Source: Nitratireductor sp. XY-223 (GTDB lineage: Bacteria > Pseudomonadota > Alphaproteobacteria > Rhizobiales > Rhizobiaceae). Taken from it: a DNA stretch of 64,000 bases. The stretch is taken from assembly GCF_004959855.1 (NCBI RefSeq), contig NZ_SPNT01000005.1, forward strand, positions 124,001-188,000, written 5' to 3'. The notes below the pieces were generated by a model. That model had not been told where the DNA came from. It did not search any database and was given only the letters and a program-made list of their open reading frames with translations. Numbering within the stretch: position 1 is the first letter of the stretch; each line of letters begins with the position of its first letter. The position numbers were made by a program, and so were the translations under genes. Of this stretch, positions 17,881 to 26,998 are shown piece after piece.

Positions 17881-19169
17881 GTATCCAGGCTCCCCGCTGA
17901 CTTTCGACCCTTGTCGATTGCCTGGTCGCCTTCGGCCGACGATCCGGTGACCGCGGTCACTGCGGCAATCAACATCTTGCGATAGCGGGGATCGAGCTTC
18001 GCGAATCCGGATTTCATGACCGGGCGCAAAACGGACTTCCAGGTGGCGCAATAGGCCAATCCCAGAAGCGAGGCCGGGATGTGCGAAGACTGAATCCGGC
18101 AGGCCGTGTTGGTCCAGTGTGCCTTGTAGTCGGCCGGTTCACCGAGGAAATCGTAGACATGCACCCCGGCCTCGTGTGCCCATTTTTGCGAGTACTCCAT
18201 CTGCACCTTGCCGGGGGAGTACTTGCGGAACGACCAGTCGAACGCGCCGAGATACACGTAGTAGTGCTTGCCCTGACACAGGCCTATCTCGATCGCGATC
18301 GGCTTGTCGTCGAGGTAGAGACCGTGCGCCACGGCGCCGTTGGCGAATTCATCGGACGTGTTCAGATCACCGGAAAGCTCGCCGAGGAACCGGACGGTCG
18401 ACGGGGCGGACAGGGTCTGTGCATTGCGGCCGGTCTGGCGCAGCCACTCGTTCTTCATTTCGAGCGCGCGGCTGATCAGGTATTTGTATTCGGCGCTTCC
18501 TCCAGAGTGCACCCGATACTCGAGCTCGCCCATGCGCATGAGCTTGTTGCGGCGCTGATTGCGTTGCCGGCGCGTCTTCTTGGGCAGCGCGTCGAGATAC
18601 GAGGTCATATCCTCACGCTTGCCGATATCGAGGATCGCCGACTCCTTGTGGAATATTTCAGAGATGCCGCGTTGCTTGGTCAATGCTTGAAGCATCGAGC
18701 CGTCCGGTATCGCGTCGAGGGCCGCGGCATCGACCTTGGCGAACTTGATGGCATCCCTCAGCGCCCTGGTGACCAGTCGCCTTGAAATGGCGCTGCGGTC
18801 GACAACGACGTTGCTGTATTGGCCGAGCGGCGAGGACAGGCTCACAAGCAGCCGTACGCCGATCCGCGAACGGACTTTCATGGCCGGCCAGACAAGGACG
18901 GCTTCGCCGTTTTTCCTCACGACGAAGACCAGCGGTTCAGCCGGCCGGTCCATCGTGTTGTGAAGGTGGCTGCGGATCCATGTCAGGCACCAGTCCGCGG
19001 TCTGGAACGCTATGAACAGTTCCCCGCATCGCTGTTCGAGTTCCCGCCACTCCTTCTGGAACCCGTCGAGTTCCGTCCGCGTTTTAAGACATTCCAGGGA
19101 GTAGCTGTCGTGATCAAACTCATATCCGGCCACTATGCTGGCACTGGGATGTCGTTCGGCCGCTCTCAT
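17877..19169 (-). CDS. CelD/BcsL family GNAT acetyltransferase
   Basis: The protein has about 430 residues. The ELEQRCGELFIAFQTADWCLTW region and RGNKL-like RRNKLMRMGELEYRVHSGG, then KVQMEYSQKWAHEAGVHVYDFLGEPADYKAHW, fit the Acetyltransf_6 (CelD/BcsL) family found in cellulose and exopolysaccharide loci. The family is presumed to acylate polysaccharide. It is the first gene of the operon; the 178-nt AT-rich stretch upstream probably holds the promoter. The start could be GTG 19172 or ATG 19169, with no strong Shine-Dalgarno to decide. No cellulose synthase is nearby. Confidence 0.8.
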   Translation of the reverse strand: MRAAERHPSASIVAGYEFDHDSYSLECLKTRTELDGFQKEWRELEQRCGELFIAFQTADWCLTWIRSHLHNTMDRPAEPLVFVVRKNGEAVLVWPAMKVRSRIGVRLLVSLSSPLGQYSNVVVDRSAISRRLVTRALRDAIKFAKVDAAALDAIPDGSMLQALTKQRGISEIFHKESAILDIGKREDMTSYLDALPKKTRRQRNQRRNKLMRMGELEYRVHSGGSAEYKYLISRALEMKNEWLRQTGRNAQTLSAPSTVRFLGELSGDLNTSDEFANGAVAHGLYLDDKPIAIEIGLCQGKHYYVYLGAFDWSFRKYSPGKVQMEYSQKWAHEAGVHVYDFLGEPADYKAHWTNTACRIQSSHIPASLLGLAYCATWKSVLRPVMKSGFAKLDPRYRKMLIAAVTAVTGSSAEGDQAIDKGRKSAGSLDT

Positions 19170-19346
19170 CACTTCAACACCATTCGTTCGCTAGAAATAC
19201 CGCTGTGCAGCGCGTCACGGGACATGCCGCCATGCCCGTAATGTACCATTTCAGCGTATTTCCTTAAACTTGGTATCGAATTGTTGGTTAATGACAGTCG
19301 GTTGATTCAGCAGCACTTTTTCGACCGGCAAACCGGCCGGAAACGA

Positions 19347-20321
19347 CTACGCGTCAATGTCCAACAGGGTTTCGTGTATCCACTGATCGGGCCCGATGCT
19401 GAGCCAGTTGCCTCGCCGGCCGTGAACGAAAACCCGGTCGCCCTTGTTGTAAACCTCGACGATGTCGAACTGCATGCCGGGCCCGGTGCGGCAGTTCGTA
19501 TCGATCGTGTTGACGGTGGCCCGGCGGACGGGGTGCGTGTTGCGGCTGTAAACCCAGTGGCTTTTGCTGTTTGAGACGCGATACCACCGGTCACGCTCCT
19601 CGAACACCCGCAGGATCGCGCCGAGCCCGACCCGGTCAACGATCTTGGCATCGGAAGCAGCCTCGGCGCGGATCGGCAGCCAGTCGGCGTCGACGTGGAT
19701 CCATTTCACGACACCGACCGGTCCGGAACGCGCGCCCCCGAGCGCGGCCCGAACGCCGGGCAGAAAATGCTCCTTGAAATCCGGCAGCTTGTTGCCGCCG
19801 ATAAAGGCGGTTCCCGGACAGCTTTTCACGCCATCGACGCCGAATTTCTTGTTTCCGTTGCTGTCGTACCAATGGTGATAGACGATGTTGTCCTCGGAAG
19901 GCTCGCCGAGGCCGAAACGTTCCAGCAATGCAGCGGTCACGCGGAATATCGCCTGTTTCTGTTCGTCGAGCATGACATCGCCGCCGGCGTCGAAATTGCC
20001 CAGGTTCTCGATGCAGACGGCCCCGGAATTGGCGCCGTAGATGCAGGCGGGCGAGCGGTTGAGCGGTCGTCCGGTCATCACCGTTCCGTCCGGGAAAATG
20101 GTGAAATGCTGACCGATGTCGCTCCAGCCGTTGGTGTCGACATGGTGTCTCTTCATGCTGCGCTGAAGCTCGAAATGATTGTTGCCGCCGAAGCCGCTGT
20201 AACGCGGTTTCCAGGTGTGGTGCTGCTGGACCCGGTCGAGCGTGCGCGCCACGGAAATCCCGCCAATCCAGGAAAGAAACTCCTGAACCGAGAATTTGGT
20301 GAATCCGTATTTCGTTTCCAT
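19347..20321 (-). CDS. N-acetylmuramoyl-L-alanine amidase with two C-terminal SH3-type domains
   Basis: The 324-residue protein has an Amidase_2/PGRP-like catalytic domain at about 30-190. Zinc-ligand candidates lie in VQQHHTWKPR, IVYHHWYDS and KSCPGTAF, and GQHFTIFPDG and GRPLNRSP are typical of the fold. Two bacterial SH3-like cell-wall-binding domains follow (about 210-265 and 270-322; NCRTGPGMQFDIVEVY). There is no signal peptide, so release would need lysis or a dedicated route; the gene 55 nt upstream encodes a small holin-like membrane protein. It cleaves the lactyl amide between MurNAc and L-Ala. Confidence 0.88.
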   Translation of the reverse strand: METKYGFTKFSVQEFLSWIGGISVARTLDRVQQHHTWKPRYSGFGGNNHFELQRSMKRHHVDTNGWSDIGQHFTIFPDGTVMTGRPLNRSPACIYGANSGAVCIENLGNFDAGGDVMLDEQKQAIFRVTAALLERFGLGEPSEDNIVYHHWYDSNGNKKFGVDGVKSCPGTAFIGGNKLPDFKEHFLPGVRAALGGARSGPVGVVKWIHVDADWLPIRAEAASDAKIVDRVGLGAILRVFEERDRWYRVSNSKSHWVYSRNTHPVRRATVNTIDTNCRTGPGMQFDIVEVYNKGDRVFVHGRRGNWLSIGPDQWIHETLLDIDA

Positions 20322-20376
20322 GAATGGTTCCCCTTAGGTCAATGGCAGCCGGACATCGATCTCCGGCGCCGGTGCT

Positions 20377-20739
20377 TCAGGCCGCCGGTTGATTTTCTGC
20401 GTCCGTGGCCTTGACCGGATCAATGAATTCGATGATCTGCTCGTTCTTGCCCGGCGGTGTCAGGTATCCGACCGCGACAGTGAGCAGCACGGTGATTGCA
20501 CCGATGACCTCCGCCGAAATCTCAGGCCCGCCGGTGCGCTCATTGAGCGCCACGAGTATCTGGACCACGGCGGCCGCCAGCGTCGCGGCGGTGACCTTCG
20601 CGGCCGGCAGGTTGGAACCCATCCGACGGAATGCCCCCGGCGCTCCGGCCAGGGAGCCTCGCACTGTTGCGTCTTCGCCGGGTTTGCTTCCCTGAGCACT
20701 CGCACTCTGTTGATCCAGTTTGGGTGTGATCTTGTTCAT
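20377..20739 (-). CDS. Small membrane protein, holin-like
   Basis: The 120-residue protein has a polar N-terminal 45 residues and two hydrophobic segments (about 49-65 AATLAAAVVQILVAL and about 75-93 VIGAITVLLTVAVGYL), ending in a charged tail. The size and two-TM layout resemble holins. The gene overlaps the protease gene by 4 nt (ATGA) and precedes the amidase gene, which is how holin-endolysin cassettes look. The sequence itself does not match a holin family I can name, so holin is inference. Confidence 0.6.
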   Translation of the reverse strand: MNKITPKLDQQSASAQGSKPGEDATVRGSLAGAPGAFRRMGSNLPAAKVTAATLAAAVVQILVALNERTGGPEISAEVIGAITVLLTVAVGYLTPPGKNEQIIEFIDPVKATDAENQPAA

Positions 20740-21878
20740 TTTCTCTCTCCGTATGACATGATGTGTGCTGACAGTTTGCCCAATTGGCCGTGCACCGCCG
20801 GTGACATCGGAAGATGCGAGGGACGGGCCCTCGCCGCCCAGTAGAGGCTGCCCTGGCTGCTGCTCATCTCGAACTCGGCTGCGCCCATATTGCGGATCGC
20901 CAGGTCGGCGACGGAGGCGAAACGGATGTTCAGCCGTTCCAGCACGCTGGTCATCCTGCAGGCGATGGCATTTGCTGTCCCGGGAGACGGGGCTTTATCG
21001 CCGGCAAAATGCAATCCGACCGCCTCGCCCGTTTCCCCGTCACACCAGGACGAGCCGCTGTCGCCGGCCAACGACAGCGCGTGCTCGTCCTGGAGGTCCG
21101 GGTCCGCCGGCACGAGCTTGAAGCCGTTGATACCCCGACGCCGGACTATCCCGGGCTCGACTTCGTAATCCAGGAAATAAATGCCTTCGCCGTCGACCCT
21201 CGCCCGCGTCTGACCGGTCGAGCGTCCCGATTTGACGAGAATTTCACCGAGGTCCGGGTCCCGTGCGGATTCCGGCGTGGTAAAAGTCCCGTATATGTAA
21301 GGCGCCCAGAACCGCATACCCGTAAGATGGGCGATCGCGGCGTCGCCGTGCTCATCGAGCATGGATCTTCCGAGTGCCGCGACGGAGTCGACGGGCGACC
21401 GGCCTCCGTCACCGGTGCCGGGTTGCAGGATCTCGTCGCCGATGACCGCCGCCGGACCCGCCAGGACGTGCCAACTGCTCAGCAATGCGGGCCGGTTTTC
21501 CGCCTTGTCGATGACGATGGCGGCAATCGTTCCGGCGGCGGCGTCTCTGCGCCCGACCGAAACGCCGCCGAGCAGAACCGGATGACGCCTCTGGTGATCG
21601 GCCGGCACCGTCGCAAGATGCGGATGGTAATCCGCGGCAATGACATCGATTGGTACGCCATCGATCCGGCGGGGGATTACGGCTTCTGCCGCCAAAGCGG
21701 AAACCGGCCTCTTTTCCCTGACGTGAACACGGACGACGACCTCCCTTGTCGGGCGGCCGCCCTTCCATCGATACCCGATGTCAATCCCGGTCACATCGGG
21801 ACGATCGGCAAACGTCCGCCTCGTGGAATCGCAGGCCGCATCAAGCGTCATACGCGAAAAACTGTGTGTATCCGACAT
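20736..21878 (-). CDS. Trypsin-like (chymotrypsin-fold) serine protease
   Basis: The 380-residue protein has a chymotrypsin-type triad: His137 in SSWHVLAGP, Asp179 in EHGDAAIAHL and Ser274 in LAGDSGSSW. The N-terminal about 90 residues (GIDIGYRWKGGRPTREVVVR) form a separate domain seen in front of some bacterial trypsin-like proteins. No signal peptide is present. It starts at the ATG at 21878. It is translationally coupled to the holin-like gene and then the amidase, suggesting a three-gene unit. Its target could be a neighbour protein or an invader-associated protein; nothing in the sequence decides. Confidence 0.82.
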   Translation of the reverse strand: MSDTHSFSRMTLDAACDSTRRTFADRPDVTGIDIGYRWKGGRPTREVVVRVHVREKRPVSALAAEAVIPRRIDGVPIDVIAADYHPHLATVPADHQRRHPVLLGGVSVGRRDAAAGTIAAIVIDKAENRPALLSSWHVLAGPAAVIGDEILQPGTGDGGRSPVDSVAALGRSMLDEHGDAAIAHLTGMRFWAPYIYGTFTTPESARDPDLGEILVKSGRSTGQTRARVDGEGIYFLDYEVEPGIVRRRGINGFKLVPADPDLQDEHALSLAGDSGSSWCDGETGEAVGLHFAGDKAPSPGTANAIACRMTSVLERLNIRFASVADLAIRNMGAAEFEMSSSQGSLYWAARARPSHLPMSPAVHGQLGKLSAHIMSYGERK

Positions 21879-21997
21879 GGTCTCCTCCGTCCGTCAGAAC
21901 GTCAACCGGTCGAAACCGCGTTGTTGCGTTCAAAGACTTCCGAAGTGACCGTGAATTGATCGTGACTTTTAATAGCGGTCGGACCGGAGCCGCGGAA

Positions 21998-22294
21998 TCA
22001 CGGTGTCGAACCGTCCGGATTCGCCGATGTCGTATCGTCACCGGGCAAGGACCGGACCGCATTGATTTTCCGGTTGACCAGCTCCGTGAACCGGATGAGC
22101 GGCTGGTGATAGTGCACGGTGATATCAACAGCCGAGATTTGAAAGGAAGGACACCCGATAGAAGTCCGGATTTCGTCGATCAGACTTTCGACCCGGTCCT
22201 GCCAGCCCTGTCGGGAAATGGATTTCGCCGGAACCCAGCTTGCGGGATCCGGAGCCTGAAGAATGTGCTTGCCTATGAGCGCGTCAATATCCAT
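21998..22294 (-). CDS. Hypothetical protein (98 aa)
   Basis: The ORF begins MDIDALIGKHILQAPDPASW and has a protein-like composition with alternating hydrophobics (CPSFQISAVDITVHYHQPLI). No domain or signal peptide is recognised. An AGGGG lies too far upstream (about 17 nt) to be a good Shine-Dalgarno. It precedes the protease gene on the same strand with a 119-nt gap, so it may belong to the same unit. Its start is divergent from the haem peroxidase gene. Confidence 0.5.
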   Translation of the reverse strand: MDIDALIGKHILQAPDPASWVPAKSISRQGWQDRVESLIDEIRTSIGCPSFQISAVDITVHYHQPLIRFTELVNRKINAVRSLPGDDTTSANPDGSTP

Positions 22295-22494
22295 TGCGAT
22301 TGCTACAGCTACCCCTGATTTGCCTTACATGGTTGTTTTTTAATGGAACAAGACATGCGCCAACTGCTGTGAATTTACCGTGATAGGCCAATCCGGCATG
22401 GCCATTGCTCTCCATCCTGAATTTTGAATCACGGAGGATTCACGCCTAGGCTGTGTAATGTGCCGTAGCGTCATGCTGATTAAGGGGGGCGAGT

Positions 22495-24396
22495 ATGAGC
22501 AGTCACGGATCAAGGGAATTTGGAGCGCACGAAGACGGGGTTGAAGGCCCGACCAAGGAGGACGCCCAGCGCCGTGCGGAACGGGCCCGGGAAGCACCCA
22601 ACACCGCGAACCGGCCGGATCACTTTCGCAACATATTCTCCAATGGCGAACTGCCGCTCGATGAACTGACCTGGGGCATCCGCGGCCGCGAAGATCCGCA
22701 ATATGCTGCTCATCAGGCGTCCACCAGGGACCTGCTCCGCAAACTCGCCAGGCGCATGGGCGAGCACCGGCCGTCGGATGACGATTTCAACGATGACATC
22801 CCGGCCGGTTACACCTATTTCGGCCAGCTTGTCGCCCATGACATGGTCTTTTCGACCCTGCCGTTCCGCTCCACGGGCACCTTCCCGCGTCCGAGCCGGA
22901 ACATTCGCGGCGACCGTCTGATCCTCGACACGATCTATGGCGGCGGACCCGATGCGACACCGATATGTTACGCACTGTCGAAATACACGACCGAAACGCC
23001 CGAAAAGCTGAGACTCGGAAGGATAGTTCCTCCTGAAAAGCAGAAAAAGAATGACGGGCAAAAGGACATCGAGGCCGTCAAGGAAAACGACACCAAAGCT
23101 GCCGAAGACGCTGGTACCAAAACAGCGGAGGAATCAGATACCACAACCAAGAAAGAAAAAGACCTTCCTCCCCTGCGAGACATCGCCCGGGTCGATTGTA
23201 TCTCGACAAACGACGATCGGTTAAAGCAAGGCAGCGCACAGCTTCGCACGGCGCTGGTGGCGGATGCCAGAAACGACGACAATCTGTTCCTGTCGCAGTT
23301 CCTGGCGCTGATGCACCAGTTCCACAACTCGGTCTGCGCCGCAATCGACGACGTCAATGCAAGCGGCGACGCGCCAGGCGGCAAACCACTGAAGAATGGC
23401 TACGACAAGTACATCGTCGCCAGGAGGCTGGTCACCGCCGCCTACAGAAACATCATGGTGAATGATTACCTGCGCAAGATCCTGAATCCCGAGGTGCGCC
23501 GTCATTATCTTTCGGTGCTTTCGGGTAGGGGCCGGTTCCTGGATGATCCGGGCGATGCGCGCATGCCGCTTGAATTTTCCCACGCGGCATTCCGGTTCGG
23601 CCATTCCATGGTGCGCGGCGAGTATTCGATTAACAACGTCGGCAATATCGGTGGCCCGGCAATTGGGTCCTTGTTCCTGAAACAGGCGCTCAATGCTTCC
23701 TCAGGCGGTAAAAGCCCGAGCAAATTACCGCTTCTAAAGGGTTGGCTGATCGCATGGTCACACTTCTTCGCCTTTGACAAGGACCAGCTCAGCAAACTGA
23801 ATATTGAGGACGTGTCCGCAATCGCGAACCCACAACCGAGCCGAAAAATCATTCCGTCCTTCGTCCCCGATTTCGAGGCGATCTTCCCCGAAGGTAAGAA
23901 TTCTAGTCACGATCTGGCGTTCAGGGATCTGGTCCGCTCGATCGAGGCCGGCAGCCGCTCCGTCGGATCGCTTGTCGAAATCATCAAACAGAACATGCCG
24001 GAATCGGTTTGGAAAAATGCACCTGCGATGTGGGCGTCGGGAAGCACAAGCCATGGCCTCAAGCATGAGATTGCACAGTGGCTACAACAGGGAAAAACGG
24101 AGTTCACGGCAGATGAGATCGAGCGCATCTCCGCCGATCCGCCACTGCTCTTCTTCATTCTGTTCGAGGCCCAGCAGGGCGGCGGAAACCGACTCGGCCT
24201 GATCGGCTCCGTGATTGTCGCCGAGGTCTTGTTTCAGTCCCTAGCGTCAACATCGGACCTCATTGAGGGAGACGAACCGGCCCGGGCCTGGGCCGGCAAG
24301 ATCTTCCACGACTTCGAGATGAAGGAGGTCTGGGAAATCGTCGCCTTCATCCACAAGCGCTACGAGTACAGAAATGGCGAACCAAAGTTTATTTGA
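22495..24396 (+). CDS. Animal-type haem peroxidase family protein
   Basis: The 633-residue protein has the distal His motif FGQLVAHDM (His115-Asp116) and LMHQFHNSV around 272-280 in the ...H..F...HN pattern of the family. The proximal His370 lies in FRFGHSMVRGEY, an exact peroxidase-cyclooxygenase superfamily layout. The family oxidises halides or organic substrates with H2O2. There is no signal peptide, so it would be cytoplasmic or released by lysis. An unusual Lys/Glu/Asp/Thr-rich insertion of about 45 residues (182-226) interrupts the domain. A 143-aa gene follows 37 nt later. The 200-nt upstream gap is shared with a divergent gene. Confidence 0.86.
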   Translation: MSSHGSREFGAHEDGVEGPTKEDAQRRAERAREAPNTANRPDHFRNIFSNGELPLDELTWGIRGREDPQYAAHQASTRDLLRKLARRMGEHRPSDDDFNDDIPAGYTYFGQLVAHDMVFSTLPFRSTGTFPRPSRNIRGDRLILDTIYGGGPDATPICYALSKYTTETPEKLRLGRIVPPEKQKKNDGQKDIEAVKENDTKAAEDAGTKTAEESDTTTKKEKDLPPLRDIARVDCISTNDDRLKQGSAQLRTALVADARNDDNLFLSQFLALMHQFHNSVCAAIDDVNASGDAPGGKPLKNGYDKYIVARRLVTAAYRNIMVNDYLRKILNPEVRRHYLSVLSGRGRFLDDPGDARMPLEFSHAAFRFGHSMVRGEYSINNVGNIGGPAIGSLFLKQALNASSGGKSPSKLPLLKGWLIAWSHFFAFDKDQLSKLNIEDVSAIANPQPSRKIIPSFVPDFEAIFPEGKNSSHDLAFRDLVRSIEAGSRSVGSLVEIIKQNMPESVWKNAPAMWASGSTSHGLKHEIAQWLQQGKTEFTADEIERISADPPLLFFILFEAQQGGGNRLGLIGSVIVAEVLFQSLASTSDLIEGDEPARAWAGKIFHDFEMKEVWEIVAFIHKRYEYRNGEPKFI

Positions 24397-24433
24397 GGCC
24401 GCACGACCCAACCGAACCAAACAGGAGAAAGCA

Positions 24434-24865
24434 ATGCCTGCAGAACGTGTACAGCCATTGAAGCACAAAGACCTGGGAGAATTGATCGTAGAATGGGCGA
24501 AAAACCCAGGATCGCGCCCGGCGACCAACGACAATGGGGAAATCCTCGATGTGGACCAATTCCGCAAGGATGTTGCCCATCTCGTCAAAATTCCGGAGCA
24601 AATCAAACGGATCGTATTCGTTCAGCCGCTCAAAACCGGTGCCGAGGAATTCGAGTACTACATCCGTCTGCCGCTCGAAGAACTGGTGATGACGTCCGTC
24701 CAGAAGGCGAAAGATCATGACGTATCAGCGCAAAATGACACGGACGACCCGTATCCCGTTCCGGATTTCTACGAAATATTCCTGAACACGGCTCCGGACG
24801 ACAGGAACCACGAAGCGATGCTCTATCGGAGGATCGCCGACTACACATTCGCGCACTGCCACTGA
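24434..24865 (+). CDS. Hypothetical protein (143 aa), co-transcribed with the haem peroxidase
   Basis: I chose the ATG at 24434 because AGGAGAAAGCA lies directly before it; the frame could begin at 24374 but would then overlap the peroxidase gene. The protein is acidic and soluble (MPAERVQPLKHKDLGELIVEW ... YEIFLNTAPDDRNHEAML) without a signal peptide or TM segment. No family is recognised. Its position suggests a partner of the peroxidase. It converges with the SARP-type regulator gene, 16 nt away. Confidence 0.7.
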   Translation: MPAERVQPLKHKDLGELIVEWAKNPGSRPATNDNGEILDVDQFRKDVAHLVKIPEQIKRIVFVQPLKTGAEEFEYYIRLPLEELVMTSVQKAKDHDVSAQNDTDDPYPVPDFYEIFLNTAPDDRNHEAMLYRRIADYTFAHCH

Positions 24866-24881
24866 CGCATCCAGCGGTCCT

Positions 24882-26915
24882 CTAGCCATCAGTACCTGCA
24901 AGCCGCAGTCCGTCTTGCAGGTGCTTTTGAGTCTGGGCTTCGCGAATGGGGAAAGCCTGCATGATCCACTGGAAGGCCGCTGCCGGCGAAAACGGCTTCT
25001 TCGAGTACCAGTTCTGCGCGAGCATGTTCTGCCAGCTGTCCAGTTCGTTGCGGGCGGCAGCGTCCTCGCCGAGCAGTGCGTGCGCGGCCGCCTTCCACGC
25101 CGGCAGATAGGGCAGCGCGTCCCCGGCCCTTTCGGTCGCCGCCACGCAGCCCTGATAATCACCGAGCATGAACCGGACACCTGCCTGGTACCCCCACGCC
25201 GGCATGATCGGATTTGAATCGGCCTGCAGCGCCCGGTCGGCATAAAGCCGTGCCTTGTCGAACTCGCCGCAATAGGCCAGTCCCAGCGCGACCGAATTCA
25301 TCGTCCACGGCTCGTTTTCATTCAGCTGGATGGCCAGATCGTAGTTGAGCACCGCCTGGTTGAATTTTCCCGACATCGCATTGCACCAGGCAAGGCTCAA
25401 CTGGGCGCGCGAATCGTACGGATCCAGCTCGACCGCCCGTGTCGCGTGCTGAAGGGCGCGCGCGGTGCGTTCGGGAGACCGCATGGACCCGCAATAGACG
25501 AGGTGGTGGGTGTTCTCCAGCGAAACCATGCTGTGCAGCGCCGGAACGAATGTCGGCGCGCGATCGACCACCTGCTGGATGATGTGCCGCGCCGCCTGGT
25601 GGGATTCAGGCCGCCATTTGTGGATCAGCGCCTGGCCCTGGAGATAAAGGTCATAAACGTCGAAATTCAGGTCCTCGCCGTGGACGACATTGGCAAGCCG
25701 GTCGGCCGAGATGAACAGGTTGATCGACGTGGCGATCTTCCGGATGAGCTTCCGTCTCTTGTTGATGGCCTCGTCTATCGGGCTCTTTATCTCCTCGCTC
25801 CAGATATAGCTGTTCCGGAGCTTGTCCTTCAGCGTCAGAATGATCGACATGTTTTTCCGGGAGCCGACGTCGTACTCGGCGAACACGCCCTCGATCAGGT
25901 ATTTCGGGCCGCCGCCGAACTGCGTGGCATCTTCGTCCCGGTTGGAAAGGTCCAGGATCGACCATTCCCGGAAACGCACCAGCGATGCGACCAGTTCGTG
26001 CCGGAATCCGTCGATCAGATAGCTGTCGCCCCTCGGTCCGCTGCTGGCGAACGCCGACACCCCGATTGTCGGCATGGTCGCCGGCTGCTTCGGGGACGGC
26101 ATCGCGACCATCGAATTGTAGTCGCTTCCGGTCCCGGCGCCGCCGGTTCGGGGTGTGGCTGCGCCGAACGCGCCGGATTTGACATCGGCGATCAACGCCT
26201 GCGTCTCTTCGTCCGGCTCCATGTCATATTCTTCGGCGAGCAGTTCCCAGAGCTCGTTGTAGCAGCGCAGGGCCGCCGCCATGTTTCCCTCGCCGGCGAA
26301 ACTGCGGATGAGAAAGCGGCGCGCCTCCTCATGCGACGGGTCGATATTGACGAGCGCCTTGGCGGCGGCAATGGCCGTGTCGGCGCGGTCTTCCTTCAGC
26401 AGCGCCTGGGCGCAATCGACCATGAGATCGTGCCAGCTGCGGCGAATGACCTGCAGCCAGTTGGTGAAGGCATGGTCGAGGCTTTCGAAGCCGTAGAGGA
26501 TCCTGTCCGGCGTGGCGCCGCTGAACAGCAGTGTCTCGGGAACAGCGGCACGCTTTAGCTCGTCCACGAACGCAACGACATCGATTGTAAGGCCGCTTTT
26601 GTCGAGGCCGACGTTTTGCCTGTCGGTGTAGAACCCGTCAAAATCCAGTGCCGTCAGTACATTGCGCAGCTGCTTCAGGCACTGGCGCAGTGACGCGCGC
26701 GCCTGCTCCTCGCTCTTGCGGCTCCACAACAGTCCGGCCAGGCGTTCGCGGGTCTCGGTTCCGGAATCGCTGAACGCGAGATAGGCCAGTATGGCGCAGG
26801 CTTTTTTGTTGGGGATTCGAACAGGGCGGCCCTCGGCATCCAGAAGGGAAAAGCCTCCGGTCACCGCCATTTTCAGACGCGTTTCAACAGCCCCAACATG
26901 ACCTGCTGTCAGCAT
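24882..26915 (-). CDS. SARP/BTAD-type transcriptional regulator with C-terminal TPR region
   Basis: The protein has 677 residues from the ATG at 26915, with CGGGGG upstream; a TTG at 26939 is possible. An N-terminal winged-helix OmpR/SARP-type DNA-binding domain (about 15-95; RIPNKKACAILAYLAFS, ARASLRQCLKQLRNVL) is followed by a BTAD domain (about 115-250; PSHEEARRFLIRSFAGEGN). Then comes an adenylate-cyclase-like/TolB-N-like segment and tetratricopeptide repeats (about 480-640). SARPs activate antibiotic clusters in actinomycetes; BTAD-TPR proteins also occur in rhizobia. It is followed on the same strand by nothing, and preceded by the YcaO gene (59-nt AT-rich gap), so it probably regulates the neighbouring block. 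Confidence 0.82.
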   Translation of the reverse strand: MLTAGHVGAVETRLKMAVTGGFSLLDAEGRPVRIPNKKACAILAYLAFSDSGTETRERLAGLLWSRKSEEQARASLRQCLKQLRNVLTALDFDGFYTDRQNVGLDKSGLTIDVVAFVDELKRAAVPETLLFSGATPDRILYGFESLDHAFTNWLQVIRRSWHDLMVDCAQALLKEDRADTAIAAAKALVNIDPSHEEARRFLIRSFAGEGNMAAALRCYNELWELLAEEYDMEPDEETQALIADVKSGAFGAATPRTGGAGTGSDYNSMVAMPSPKQPATMPTIGVSAFASSGPRGDSYLIDGFRHELVASLVRFREWSILDLSNRDEDATQFGGGPKYLIEGVFAEYDVGSRKNMSIILTLKDKLRNSYIWSEEIKSPIDEAINKRRKLIRKIATSINLFISADRLANVVHGEDLNFDVYDLYLQGQALIHKWRPESHQAARHIIQQVVDRAPTFVPALHSMVSLENTHHLVYCGSMRSPERTARALQHATRAVELDPYDSRAQLSLAWCNAMSGKFNQAVLNYDLAIQLNENEPWTMNSVALGLAYCGEFDKARLYADRALQADSNPIMPAWGYQAGVRFMLGDYQGCVAATERAGDALPYLPAWKAAAHALLGEDAAARNELDSWQNMLAQNWYSKKPFSPAAAFQWIMQAFPIREAQTQKHLQDGLRLAGTDG

Positions 26916-26998
26916 TGGCCGGGCCCCCGAAATGTTCAATCAAATATTTTTAACGCCCCAGTTGATTGGTGATATTATTATCCATGGTTGTAAATTAA

